DNA of 64,000 bases. Source: Typhlomys cinereus (taxonomy: Eukaryota; Chordata; Mammalia; Rodentia; Platacanthomyidae). Shown here in pieces: positions 1 through 8,908 of this stretch. The notes beneath the pieces were generated by a model that saw only the letters and a list, made by a program, of their open reading frames with translations, searched no databases and was not told the origin of the DNA. The stretch is taken from NCBI GenBank assembly GCA_023101885.1, contig JALPQD010000826.1, positions 372,001-436,000 of the forward strand. Reading direction: 5' to 3'. How positions within the stretch are numbered: the stretch's first letter is position 1; every line of letters begins with the position of its first letter. The position numbers and the translations under genes were made by a program.

Positions 1-103
1 CACTGGGGGAAGGGGAGGGGGAGGAGGGGGGAGGGAGGGAACTGGTAAAAAATTTTAAAATGTATAATTAAATTTTTAATAATAATAAAAAAAAGAAAAT
101 AAA
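1..103 (+). mobile_element. L1 3' UTR end (element continues left of window)
   Basis: The first 80 bases match the terminal 3' UTR of the full-length L1 in this window (about 8770-8840). They comprise a G-rich polypurine tract, ACTGGTAAAAAATTTTAAAA, and the terminal ATTAAATTTTTAAT. An impure A-rich stretch (81-103) follows. Only the 3' tip is visible, so whether the rest of the element is complete cannot be judged. It lies in the same orientation as L1-A. The DNA that follows (104-480) is not L1 and not satellite. Confidence 0.9.
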
Positions 104-480
104 GGAATTTTGTATGTCAATTCCATGTACTATCCAATGTACAAAGTAACAGAAAACGCAAAATTTAAGTGAAGTCAGTCCATTCCTCCATTATATTCAT
201 CTCATGTAGCAAGCATGGAAGACTACAGAATGAAGGCCTCTTTTGATTTTGATCTAGGATATGCTTATATATTTAAATAACTCACTATAAACTTAGTCTT
301 AATCTTTGAAAAGGCAGAGGTACAAAGCAGATCAGCTAAAAGATGTTTTCTAAGTTAAAATTAGCTAGTAGAACACCTGTCTATTATGTGCAAGACTTTG
401 GATTCAGTACCTATCAGTGCAGAACTACTAACTAAATAAATAAATGATAAGAACTCAAAAGTTTAAAAAAAAAAAAAAAA
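104..480 (+). mobile_element. 3'-transduced sequence with poly(A) tail
   Basis: About 360 bp of DNA unrelated to the satellite or the L1 consensus sits directly after the L1 3' end. It contains overlapping AATAAA hexamers at 435-440 and 439-444 and ends in 16 uninterrupted A residues (465-480). The satellite resumes at 481. This order (L1, foreign DNA, poly(A) signal 20-30 nt before a pure A tail) is the classic signature of L1 read-through to a downstream polyadenylation site in the source locus. No ORF or RNA gene was recognised in it. The left target-site duplication is outside the window, so the call is strong but not closed. The alternative is a chance block of unique DNA. Confidence 0.75.
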
Positions 481-2319
481 GAAGTGCACTTGCAACACTT
501 GACTCAGAGTCCTGCTCACTTGGTTCACTCTTTTTGACATTCATGGCCTGCGTGAACATGTTCCTTGCAAATGTCTCAAAACAAGGATGATTTTCTCCTG
601 AATGCAAATGTTACAGTGTAGAAAGTTCTCTAGGATACTTATCCCCAAAAAGTGCACTTCCTACATTTGATTCTGAATCCTCCGCACTTGGTTCACTATT
701 TTGGAAATCATCTCCTGCATGAAGAGGTTCCATGGAAATGCTGCAAAACAAGTGTGATTTTCTCCTAAACACAAAGTGTTACAGTATAGAATCTTCTGTA
801 GGATACTTATCCCTAAGAAGTGCACTTAAAACATTTGACTCTCAGTCTTCCTCACTTGGTTCACTCTTTTGGAAAATCAAGGCCTGCGTGAACATATTCC
901 ACGATAACATCACAAAACCAGTGTGATTTCCTCCTGAACATAAAAAGTTACAAGGTATGAACATCTACAGGATTCTTACCACTGAGAAGTGGAAGTGAAA
1001 CATGTGAATTTGACTCTTCCTCACTTGATCACTATTTTCAATCTCATTACAGGCCTGAACAGAGTTGGTAGAATCAGCACAAAACGAATGATGTTTTCTC
1101 CAGAACACAAAGACTTACCGTCTAGAAACCTGTGTAGGATACTTATCCCAAAGAAGTGCGCATGCTAAATATGACTGTGAGTTCTCTTCACTTGGTTCAC
1201 GATTTTGGAAGGGAATGACGTGCATGGAAATGTTTCATGGAAACGTCATACGACAAGTGTGATTTCCTCCTGAACACAAAGAGTTACAGTATAGAAACTT
1301 CTGCACAACACTTATCCTAAAGAAGTGTACTTGCAACATTTGACTCAGAGTCCTCCTAACTTGGTTCACTCTTTTGGAAATTCATGGCCTGCGTGAACAT
1401 GTTCCTTGCAAATGTCTCAAAACAATGATGATTTTCTCCTGAATGCAAATGTTACAGTGTAGAAACTTCTCTAGGATACTTATCCCCCAAAAGTGCACTT
1501 CCTACATTTGATTCTGAATCCTCCGCACTTGGTTCACTATTTTGGAAATCATCTCCTGCATGAAGAGGTTCCATGGAAACGCCGCAAAACAAGTGTGATT
1601 TTCTGCAGAACAGAAAGAGGTACAGTATTGAAACTTCTGTAGGATACTTATCACTAAGAAGTGCACTTCCAACAATTGACTCTGAGTCCTCCTCACTTGC
1701 TTCCCTATGTTGGAAAATCATGGCCTGCATGAACATGTTCCAGCGAAACATTGCAAAACAAGTGTGATACTCTCCTGTACACAAAGAATGACAGTATAGA
1801 AACTTTGGTGGGATACGTACTGGTAAGAAGAGCACTTGCAACACTTGACTCTGAGTCCTTTTCTCTTGGTTCACTATTTTGGAATATCACGGCTTGTGTG
1901 TAAATGTTCCATTGACTGTCGCACAATTAGTGTGAATTTCTCCTGATCACAATGATCTACAGTTTAGAAACTTCTGTACGATACGAATCCCAAAGAAGTG
2001 CACTTGCAACTTTTGACCCTGAGTCATCCTCACTTGGTTAACTATTTTGGAAAAATCATGGCCTGCTTCAACATGTTCCATGGAAATGTGGCACAATAAA
2101 TGTTATTTTCTCCTGAACACAAAGAGTTACAGTATAGGAACTTCTATAGGACACTTACCGTTAAGAAGTGCACGTGCAATATTTGACTCTGAACCCTCCT
2201 CACTTGGTTCACTATTTTGGAAAATCATGGCCTGTGCGAACATGTTATATGCAAATATCGCAAAACAAGTGTGATCTTCTCCTGAACACAAAGTGTTACA
2301 GTATAGAATCTTCTGTAGG
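481..2319 (+). repeat. Satellite array, block 1 (about 11 monomers of 168 bp)
   Basis: Head-to-tail units recur about every 168 bp. Recurring landmarks are GAAGTGCACTT, ACATTTGACTC, CACTTGGTTCACTATTTTGG, CATGGCCTG, GAACATGTTC and TTACAGTATAGAA. The block is nearly identical to downstream satellite. About 730-1680 matches at an offset of 8945 bp, and about 1330-2319 matches at an offset of 10121 bp. The two offsets differ by 1176 bp, one higher-order unit. It is interrupted at 2319/2320 by L1-A and continues in register at 8894. No genes are supported. Confidence 0.95.
2305..2319 (+). repeat. Target-site duplication, left copy, of L1-A
   Basis: AGAATCTTCTGTAGG is found here and again at 8894-8908, directly flanking the L1. 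It is ordinary satellite sequence, and the unoccupied paralogous version is at 12426-12440. Confidence 0.93.
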
Positions 2320-2942
2320 GCCTCTTTCGCCCCACCCCCGCTCCGCTGGTCGGGACTCGTAGGCGAGATCCAGCCGGGCCTCAACGTGCGCTCTAGGACC
2401 CCAGGTCAGCCCACAGGGACCCAGCTCCGACTCCCGCCATCCAGCCAGAGCCGCGCGGGGGCCGAGGGAAGGAGGAGGACCTCCCCCTGTGCCCGGGCCC
2501 CGCCCCAGCTGCCCTCAGGTTAAATAGCTCCATGCCGATGCGCCCATCCTCCCTCTTTCGCCCCACCCCCGCTCCACCGGTCGGGACGCGTAGGCGAGAT
2601 CCAGCCGGGCCTCAACGCGAGCTCTAGGACCCCAGATCAGCCCACGGGGACCCGGCTCCGACTCCTGCCATCCAGCCGGAGCCGCGAGGGGGCCGAGGGA
2701 AGGAGGAGGACCTCCCCCTGCGCCCGGGCCCCGCCCCAGCTGCCCTCGGGTTAAATAGCTCCACGCCGACACGCCCATCCTCCCTCTTTCGCCCCACCCC
2801 CGCTCCGCCAGTCTGGACGCGTAGGCGAGATCCAGCCGGGCCTCACCCCGCGCCCTAGGTAAGTCCCCGTTCAGGCCCTGCCCACCAGTACCCCAGGCCA
2901 AATAATTCAGTTTAGTGAAATTGAGAGATCTTAAGAGTTAAA
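2320..2942 (+). promoter_or_regulatory. L1-A 5' UTR promoter with tandem 231-bp monomers
   Basis: The start CTCTTTCGCCCCACCCCCGC recurs at 2322, 2553 and 2784, an exact 231-bp period. There are two complete monomers and a third of about 85 bp. A non-repeated leader of about 75 bp then leads to the ORF1 start. Monomers are strongly GC-rich, in sharp contrast to the AT-rich surroundings, and each full copy ends in GGTTAAATAGCTCCA. Tandem promoter monomers are known from mouse and rat L1s, where monomer number scales promoter strength. That role here is inference. A consensus splice donor AG|GTAAGT lies at 2857-2864. The antisense open frame at 2515-2901 is a by-product of GC-rich repeated sequence. 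Confidence 0.88.
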
Positions 2943-4052
2943 ATGACAATGCCAAAGTCAAAGTGCAAATCCATGAGAAGCAACACTCAAGTAAACAAAT
3001 CTCCCACTGAAGAAATTAATCCCATAATGTTAGACTCCAACAAGAACAAACCCGTGGAAAAAGGTCAAGAAAGCCTGACCCAGGATAACGACTTTCAAAA
3101 TATGATCATTACCATGTTCAATACTATGAAAGAGGAAATCCGGGAGGAATTACATAATCGAATCAATCGCTTTGAAGAGGAACACAACAGACATCTGGAG
3201 GAGTTGAGAAAAACAGTGCAAGAAACAAAAAGTGGCATAGAGCAGTTAAAACAAACTCAAGCAGAGTTTAAAACTGAGCTAAAAGACAAGTTATCTTCAA
3301 CCCAGAACGCCACAGAAAGTCTTATCAACAGAACTAATGAAGCAGAAAACAGAATTTCAGACCTTGAAGATAAAGTGGGAGTACTAGCCAGCTCAATGGA
3401 AGAGGTTGTTAAAGCCAAAAAGATACTTGAGAGAAATATCCAAGAGATATGGGACACCCTGAAGAAGCCTAACATGCGTATTCATGGAATACCGGAGCAA
3501 GAATCTCAAAATACCACCCCTGAGGAAATTTTTCAAACGATCATCAAGGAAAACTTTCCTCATCTAAAAAAAGAGAGGCCCATTCATATACAAGAGGCAT
3601 TCCGCACCCCAAACAGATACGACCAAAATAGAAGCACACCGCGGCAAATAATAGTTAAAACACTCCACATTCAAGATAAAGAACTGGTGCTGAGAGCTTC
3701 AAGGGAGAAAAAACAAGTCACTTTTAAAGGCAAACCTATTAAAATAACAAATGACTTCTCAGTCGAAACAGTAAAAGCAAGAAGAGCTTGGAGAGACATA
3801 CTTCAAGTATTGAATGAGCAAAAATGTCAACCCAGGCTGATTTACCCTGCAAAACTATCAGTCATGATCGAGGGAGAAAGAAAAATTTTCCAGCACAAAG
3901 ACAACTTTAAGGCATACATGGCCAACAAACCAGGCCTTCAAAAACTGCTAGAAATGATACTCAAGCGTGAAGAAAAAACAGGCATATCCAGGAGAACAGA
4001 AGGCAAATATAACACCATTAAAGCGAAGCCATATACTTATAAAAGCTACTAA
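2943..4052 (+). CDS. ORF1: L1-A ORF1p, RNA-binding nucleic-acid chaperone, intact
   Basis: This 369-residue protein has the usual size for rodent-type L1 ORF1p (human about 338). Residues about 55-170 form a long heptad-rich coiled coil (KEEIREEL, LEELRKTVQ, NRISDLEDKV) that in this family drives trimerisation. About 175-270 is the RRM-like domain, opening at PNMRIHGIPE. About 271-345 is the C-terminal domain, with ARRAWRDILQVL and RLIYPAKLSVMIEGERK, which completes RNA binding. The family coats its own L1 RNA in cis to form the cytoplasmic RNP used for target-primed reverse transcription. The start at 2943 has A at -3; a second in-frame ATG follows two codons later. No stops or frameshifts were seen. 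ORF2 begins 9 bp after the stop codon. Confidence 0.96.
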   Translation: MTMPKSKCKSMRSNTQVNKSPTEEINPIMLDSNKNKPVEKGQESLTQDNDFQNMIITMFNTMKEEIREELHNRINRFEEEHNRHLEELRKTVQETKSGIEQLKQTQAEFKTELKDKLSSTQNATESLINRTNEAENRISDLEDKVGVLASSMEEVVKAKKILERNIQEIWDTLKKPNMRIHGIPEQESQNTTPEEIFQTIIKENFPHLKKERPIHIQEAFRTPNRYDQNRSTPRQIIVKTLHIQDKELVLRASREKKQVTFKGKPIKITNDFSVETVKARRAWRDILQVLNEQKCQPRLIYPAKLSVMIEGERKIFQHKDNFKAYMANKPGLQKLLEMILKREEKTGISRRTEGKYNTIKAKPYTYKSY

Positions 4053-4061
4053 ACATAATAA

Positions 4062-7000
4062 ATGTCTGGAATTAACAATAGTTTCTCCATTATAACACTA
4101 AATGTTAATGGACTTAATTCACCGATCAAGAGACACAGATTACAAACTTGGATTAAAAATCACAATCCATCAATCTGTTGCCTGCAGGAAACCCATCTCA
4201 CCACAAAAGATAGGCACGCTCTAAAATAAAAGGCTGGTCAACAATTCTACAAGCAAATGGAAGCAGAAAACAGGCAGGGGTAGCCATTATGCTATCAGAC
4301 AAAGTGGATTTCAAACCAAAAAAAATTATAAGAGACACGGATGGATACTACATTTTAGTCACAGGTACAATTCACCAGGAAGATTTCACAATACTGAACA
4401 TATATGCACCCAATACGGGCCCCTCCACATTCATTAAGAAAACCCTACAGCGTCTAAAGCAAGAAATCAACCCCCAAACGATAATTCTTGGGGACTTCAA
4501 CACCGCCCTCTCTACATGGGATAGATCAACAGGTCAAAAGCTTAACAGAGACACTTTGGAACTTAATCAAACCCTGAAAGAAATGGACCTTACAGATCTC
4601 TATCGAACTTTTCACCCACGCACCAAAGAATACACATTTTTCTCAGCAGCACACGGAACTTTCTCCAAAATAGATCACATATTGGGCCACAAAATGAATC
4701 TACACATGTACAAGAAAGTTGAAATTCTAACCTGTGCCCTATCAGACCACCACGGCCTAAAGCTAGACATCCACAACACATCAAACAAGAGAAAATACAC
4801 TAACTCCTGGAAACTTAACACTATGATGCTGAATGAGAACTGGATTCAGGAAGAAATTAAAAAGGAAATTCAAGATTTCCTGAAAGTGAATGATAAGGAA
4901 AATACAACTTACCAAAATCTCTGGGACACAATGAAAGCTGTTCTAAGAGGTAAGTTCATAGCTCTTAATGCCCACGTCAAAAAAATGGAAACATCAGAAA
5001 TAAACAACTTAACAATGCAGCTTAAAGCTTAAAGAAACTAGAGCAATCTGATCCCAAAAGCAGTAGAAGAGAAGAGATTAGCAAAATAAGGGGAGAAATA
5101 TCTGAAATCGAGACTAAGAAAACGATAGAAAAAATCAACCAATCAAAAAGCTGGTTCTTTGAAAAAATCAACAAGATTGATACACCCCTAGCTAAACTAA
5201 CCAAAAGCAAGAGAGAGAAAACCCAAATTAACAAAATTAGAAATGAACATGGAGTTATCACTACGGATACCCAAGAAATCCAGAGAATTATAACATCATA
5301 TTTCAAAAACTTATACTCTGTGAAGTTTGACAACACAAAAGAGATGGATGGATTTCTAAGTAAACACAACTTACCTAAATTGAATCAGGAAGTTGTGAAT
5401 TACTTAAATAGTCCTATAACATATAAGGAAATTGAGGAAGTAATCTCGAATCTTCCCACCAAAAAATGTCCTGGACCAGATGGATTCAGCACAGAGTTCT
5501 ACAAGACATTTAAGGAGTTAATAACACCAATACTCCTTACACTGTTCCATCAAATAGCAAAGGAAGGAACACTAAAAAATTCCTTCTATGAAGCTAATAT
5601 CGTTTTAATCCCAAACCTAATACAGACTCACTTAAAAAAGAAAACTATAGGCCGATCTCCCTGATGAACACAGATGCAAAGATTCTCAACAAAGTCTTAG
5701 CAAATTGGATTCAAAAACATATTAAAAAGATCATTCATGGGGACCAAGTAGGCTTCATCCCCGGCACACAAGGTTGGTTCAACATACGCAAATCAATAAA
5801 TGTAATTCATCATGTAAACCAGTCCAAAGTCCAAGACCACATGATACTCTCGATAGATGCAGAAAAAGCTTTTGACAAGATCCAACAGCCTTTTATGATC
5901 AAAACGCTACAGACAGTAGGAATGGAAGGAACCTTTATCAATATAATAAAAGCTGTATACAACAAGCCCACAGCAAGGATTATGCTCAATGGGGAACAAT
6001 TGGAAGCATTCCCACTTCGATCAGGAACAAGACAAGGCTGTCCACTCTCACCACTTCTATTCAATATTGTACTTGAAGTCTTAGCCGAAGCCATAAGACA
6101 AGAAAGGGACATAAGAGGGATTCAAATTGGCAAGGAAGAAGTCAAGCTATCTCTATTTGCAGATGACATGATCTTATACCTGAGTGATCCCAAAAACTCC
6201 ACCAGGAAGCTCCTGGAACTAATTGAGAAGTTCAGCAGGGTGGCAGGATACAAAATAAATGTGCAAAAATCAGAGGCCTTCCTGTATGCCCAGAATGAAA
6301 GAAGTGAAAAAGCCTTGAGAGAAACCATGCCATTTACTATAACCCCTAAAAAAATGAAATACCTTGGTATAAACCTAACTAAGGAGGTAAAAGACCTTTA
6401 CAATGAAAACTTTAAAACCCTAAAGAAAGAAATTGCAGAAGACACCAGAAGGTGGAAAGACCTCCCTTGTTCCTGGATTGGCAGAATCAACATTGTAAAA
6501 ATGACCATCCTACCAAAGGCAATATACAGATTCAATGCTATACCAATCAAAATCCCAAAGCAATTCTTCAAAGAAGTTGACCAAACAATCTCAAAGTTCA
6601 TATGGAGGCACAAAAGACCCAGGATAGCAAAAACAATCCTGAGTAACAAAAACACAGCTGGAGGTATTACCATACCAAACCTAAGTCTATACTACAAATC
6701 CATAGTTATAAAGACAGCCTGGTACTGGCTCCAAAATAGACACACAGATCAATGGATAAGGATTGAAGACCCAGATATAAGCCCACAAAGTTACAGCCAT
6801 TTGGTCTTTGACAAAGGGGCCCAAAGAATCCAATGGAAAAAGAACAGCATCTTCAACAAATGGTGCTGGCAAAACTGGATCTCCACATGCAGAAGATTAA
6901 AGCTGGACCCGTACTTGTCACCATGTACAAGACTTAATTCCAAATGGATCAAGGACCTTGATATCAGGCCAGAGACTTTAAAAGCCATAGTTGAAAGGAT

Positions 7001-7883
7001 AGGGAACTCCCTCGAGCTGATTGGGCTAGGCCAACACTTCCTAAACAGACATCCAATGGCACAGTCACTGCTACCAACTCTCAACAGTTGGGATCTTGTG
7101 AAATTAAAGAGCTTCTGTTCAGATAAAGAGATTGTCACACGAGCTCAAAGGCAACCCACAGAATGGGAGAAAATCTTCACTAACCACATATCTGACAGAG
7201 CTCTACTGTCCAGAGTGCACAAAGAACTTAGAAAATTAAACTCCAAGGAAAACACTGGCCCAATTAAAAAATGGGCCCTGGAACTTCAAAGAAACTTTAC
7301 CAGGGATGAAATTAAAATGTCTAACAATTATCTTAAAAAATGCTCCACTTCCTTCGCCATCAGGGAAATGCAAATCAAAACTTCCCTGAGATATCATCTC
7401 ACCCCGGTGAGGATGGCAAAAATCCACAGTACAAACAACGACAAATGCTGGAGAGGATGTGGAGAGAGGGGAACTCTCCTACATTGTTGGTGGGAATGCA
7501 GGCTCATACAGCCACTCTGGCGAGCCGTCTGGAGATTCTTAAAGAAATTAAAGATTGAAATGCCATATGACCCTGCTATCCCACTTTTGGGAATAACCCC
7601 CCATGCAGCAGAGGTTCGCCTCGATAGCACAAGCTCGACCATGTTCATAGCAGCACTGTTTACAATACCAAAGACATGGAATCAACCTAAATGTCCAACA
7701 GTTGACGAGTGGATAAGGAAACTGTGGTACATCTATACAATGGAGTACTACTCAGCCATCAAAAATGATGAATTACTGGAATTTGCTGGGAAATGGATGT
7801 CATTAGAAAGAATTATATTAAGTGAAGTATCCCAAACCCAGAAAATTAAGCGCCGTATGTACTCCCTAATAGGTGGCTCCTAG
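4062..7883 (+). pseudogene. ORF2: L1-A ORF2p (endonuclease-reverse transcriptase), three frameshifts
   Basis: The total span fits about 1275 codons, the normal ORF2p length. An APE-type endonuclease comes first: CLQETHLTT near 4190, LGDFN near 4488, FSKIDHILG near 4665 and SDHHGLKLDI near 4743 supply the catalytic E, D/N, D and H. A reverse transcriptase follows, with [11 protein letters not shown] near 5851, [13 protein letters not shown] near 6028 and the FADD active site near 6155. The zinc knuckle CX3CX7HX4C is near 7446-7499. The reading frame moves from frame 3 to 2 near 4226, from 2 to 1 near 5028 and from 1 to 3 near 5612. Each shift is explained by loss of one base in an A or T run, and there are no other stops. 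The protein would nick target DNA and reverse-transcribe L1 RNA; as written here it would be truncated after about 55 residues. Confidence 0.95.
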
Positions 7884-8848
7884 TACCAAACTCGCCCAGC
7901 CCACATTGGGACACTCAAAAGTAAACCTATGTAACACAGTAATTGCAAGGATTATGAACAAGAGAGATGGGTTAGGAGGGCCACACCAGAAACAAGGAGA
8001 GAGGAGACCATGTTACAGCAGAGAAAATAGGCCTCCATCAAGGTCTGCAAGTAAGTAATGAGAAACCTGGTTAAGTTCACAGACGTTCTTTCCTGATCTC
8101 ACCAGAAGGGGAGGGCATATAGTCTAGCAGATAAAATGTAAACATTTTGCAAATGGGTGATGGACCCCTCCCTCAGTGAGGTTTCCTACTCTTATTGCAT
8201 CTACCCTTGAATGTGCTATTACAACAAGACTCCAGTTTAACAGCTTTTTGTCTCTGGCCAGGGGGTGACATACAGTGCCCAGCAGAATGGAGTGAAGGGA
8301 ATTGCAGGAGCAGCAAAACTGCAAAAGAAAATCAACAAACCACAATCCAGAACTTCAGAGACTCTATATCAATCACATAGAACTAGGACAGCCTAATCTC
8401 TCCCCATCCTGGAGCTCAGGGACATTTGCGGAAGAGGGGGCGGTAAGATTGTAGGAGCAAAAGGATGGGAGGAGCAACGATTTGCAAGATTCTCAACAAT
8501 AGTTGGGGCCAAAGCAATCATAATGGAACTTTGCATGCCCTGCGCAATGTCCAGCGCACTGTTGCCCTCATAAAGTCTAGTATCTGTTAAGGGCACCGAG
8601 ACCCCTGGAGGCAAGGGATTGACAGCCATAGTAGTAATCTTATGCTTAAGGGGAACAAGAGAAAGGGCTTATGGACATGCCACTGGGTCCTTATATGTCA
8701 TCGGAGAGGAGGACCCAGTGGAGAGTTAGGCGCACCCAATAAAGGACTCTCTGGGAATTGGGGGGGAGACACTGGGGGAAGGGGAGGGGGGAGGGAGGGA
8801 ACTGGTAAAAAATTTTAAAATGTATAATTAAATTTTTAATAAAAAAAA
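7884..8848 (+). other. L1-A 3' UTR with G-rich polypurine tract
   Basis: This is non-coding sequence between the ORF2 stop and the A tail. A poly(A) hexamer AATAAA occurs at 8738-8743. A polypurine run at about 8753-8801 contains at least four runs of three or more G within 8774-8800, enough for a G-quadruplex; G-rich 3' UTR tracts are a known L1 trait. The terminus ATTAAATTTTTAAT followed by A8 (8841-8848) matches the other two L1 3' ends in the window (1-80 and 22295-22416 antisense). Open frames of 60-78 codons here match no L1 protein and are not called. Confidence 0.85.
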
Positions 8849-8893
8849 TGAAAAGCAAATTAGTAAAAAATTCATAAGCAATTAAAAAAAAAA
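8849..8893 (+). mobile_element. Short 3'-transduced tag (35 bp) plus second A tail
   Basis: After the canonical L1 end and A8, 35 bp of non-L1, non-satellite DNA (8849-8883) precede a second, purer A run (from 8884) that abuts the right target-site duplication. This fits read-through past the weak L1 poly(A) site, carrying a short source-locus tag. An A-tail slippage product is an alternative, but the tag is too complex for that. Confidence 0.65.
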
Positions 8894-8908
8894 AGAATCT
8901 TCTGTAGG
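8894..8908 (+). repeat. Target-site duplication, right copy, of L1-A
   Basis: This is a perfect copy of 2305-2319. Satellite continues in phase from it. Confidence 0.93.

Larger units (their letters stand above)
2320..8893 (+). mobile_element. L1: Full-length LINE-1 (L1-A)
   Basis: This 6.57-kb non-LTR retrotransposon has every L1 part in order: a GC-rich monomeric 5' UTR (2320-2942), ORF1 (2943-4052), ORF2 (4062-7883), a 3' UTR with a polypurine tract (7884-8840), and an A tail. It is flanked by a perfect 15-bp target-site duplication and lies inside a satellite monomer that continues in phase on both sides. An unoccupied paralog is present at 12426-12440. ORF1 is open. ORF2 is open apart from three one-base deletions, so the element is either recently dead or shown with consensus errors. 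A second A tail after a 35-bp foreign tag indicates a short 3' transduction. It inserted after the local satellite block had been copied. Confidence 0.97.

Noticed and set aside
2041..2100. Heat-shock element from GAA/TTC/GAA blocks in GAACATGTTCCATGGAAA
   Set aside because: The blocks are separated by 4 bp and not the 2 bp required for alternating nGAAn units.
481..2319. CRISPR-like array
   Set aside because: There are no constant repeats separated by unique spacers; the whole 168-bp unit is repeated, and the context is mammalian.
2515..2901. GC-rich antisense ORF of 128 codons in the L1 5' UTR
   Set aside because: It tracks the 231-bp promoter monomers and is proline/arginine/glycine-rich low-complexity, with no homology to known L1 antisense products that I can see.
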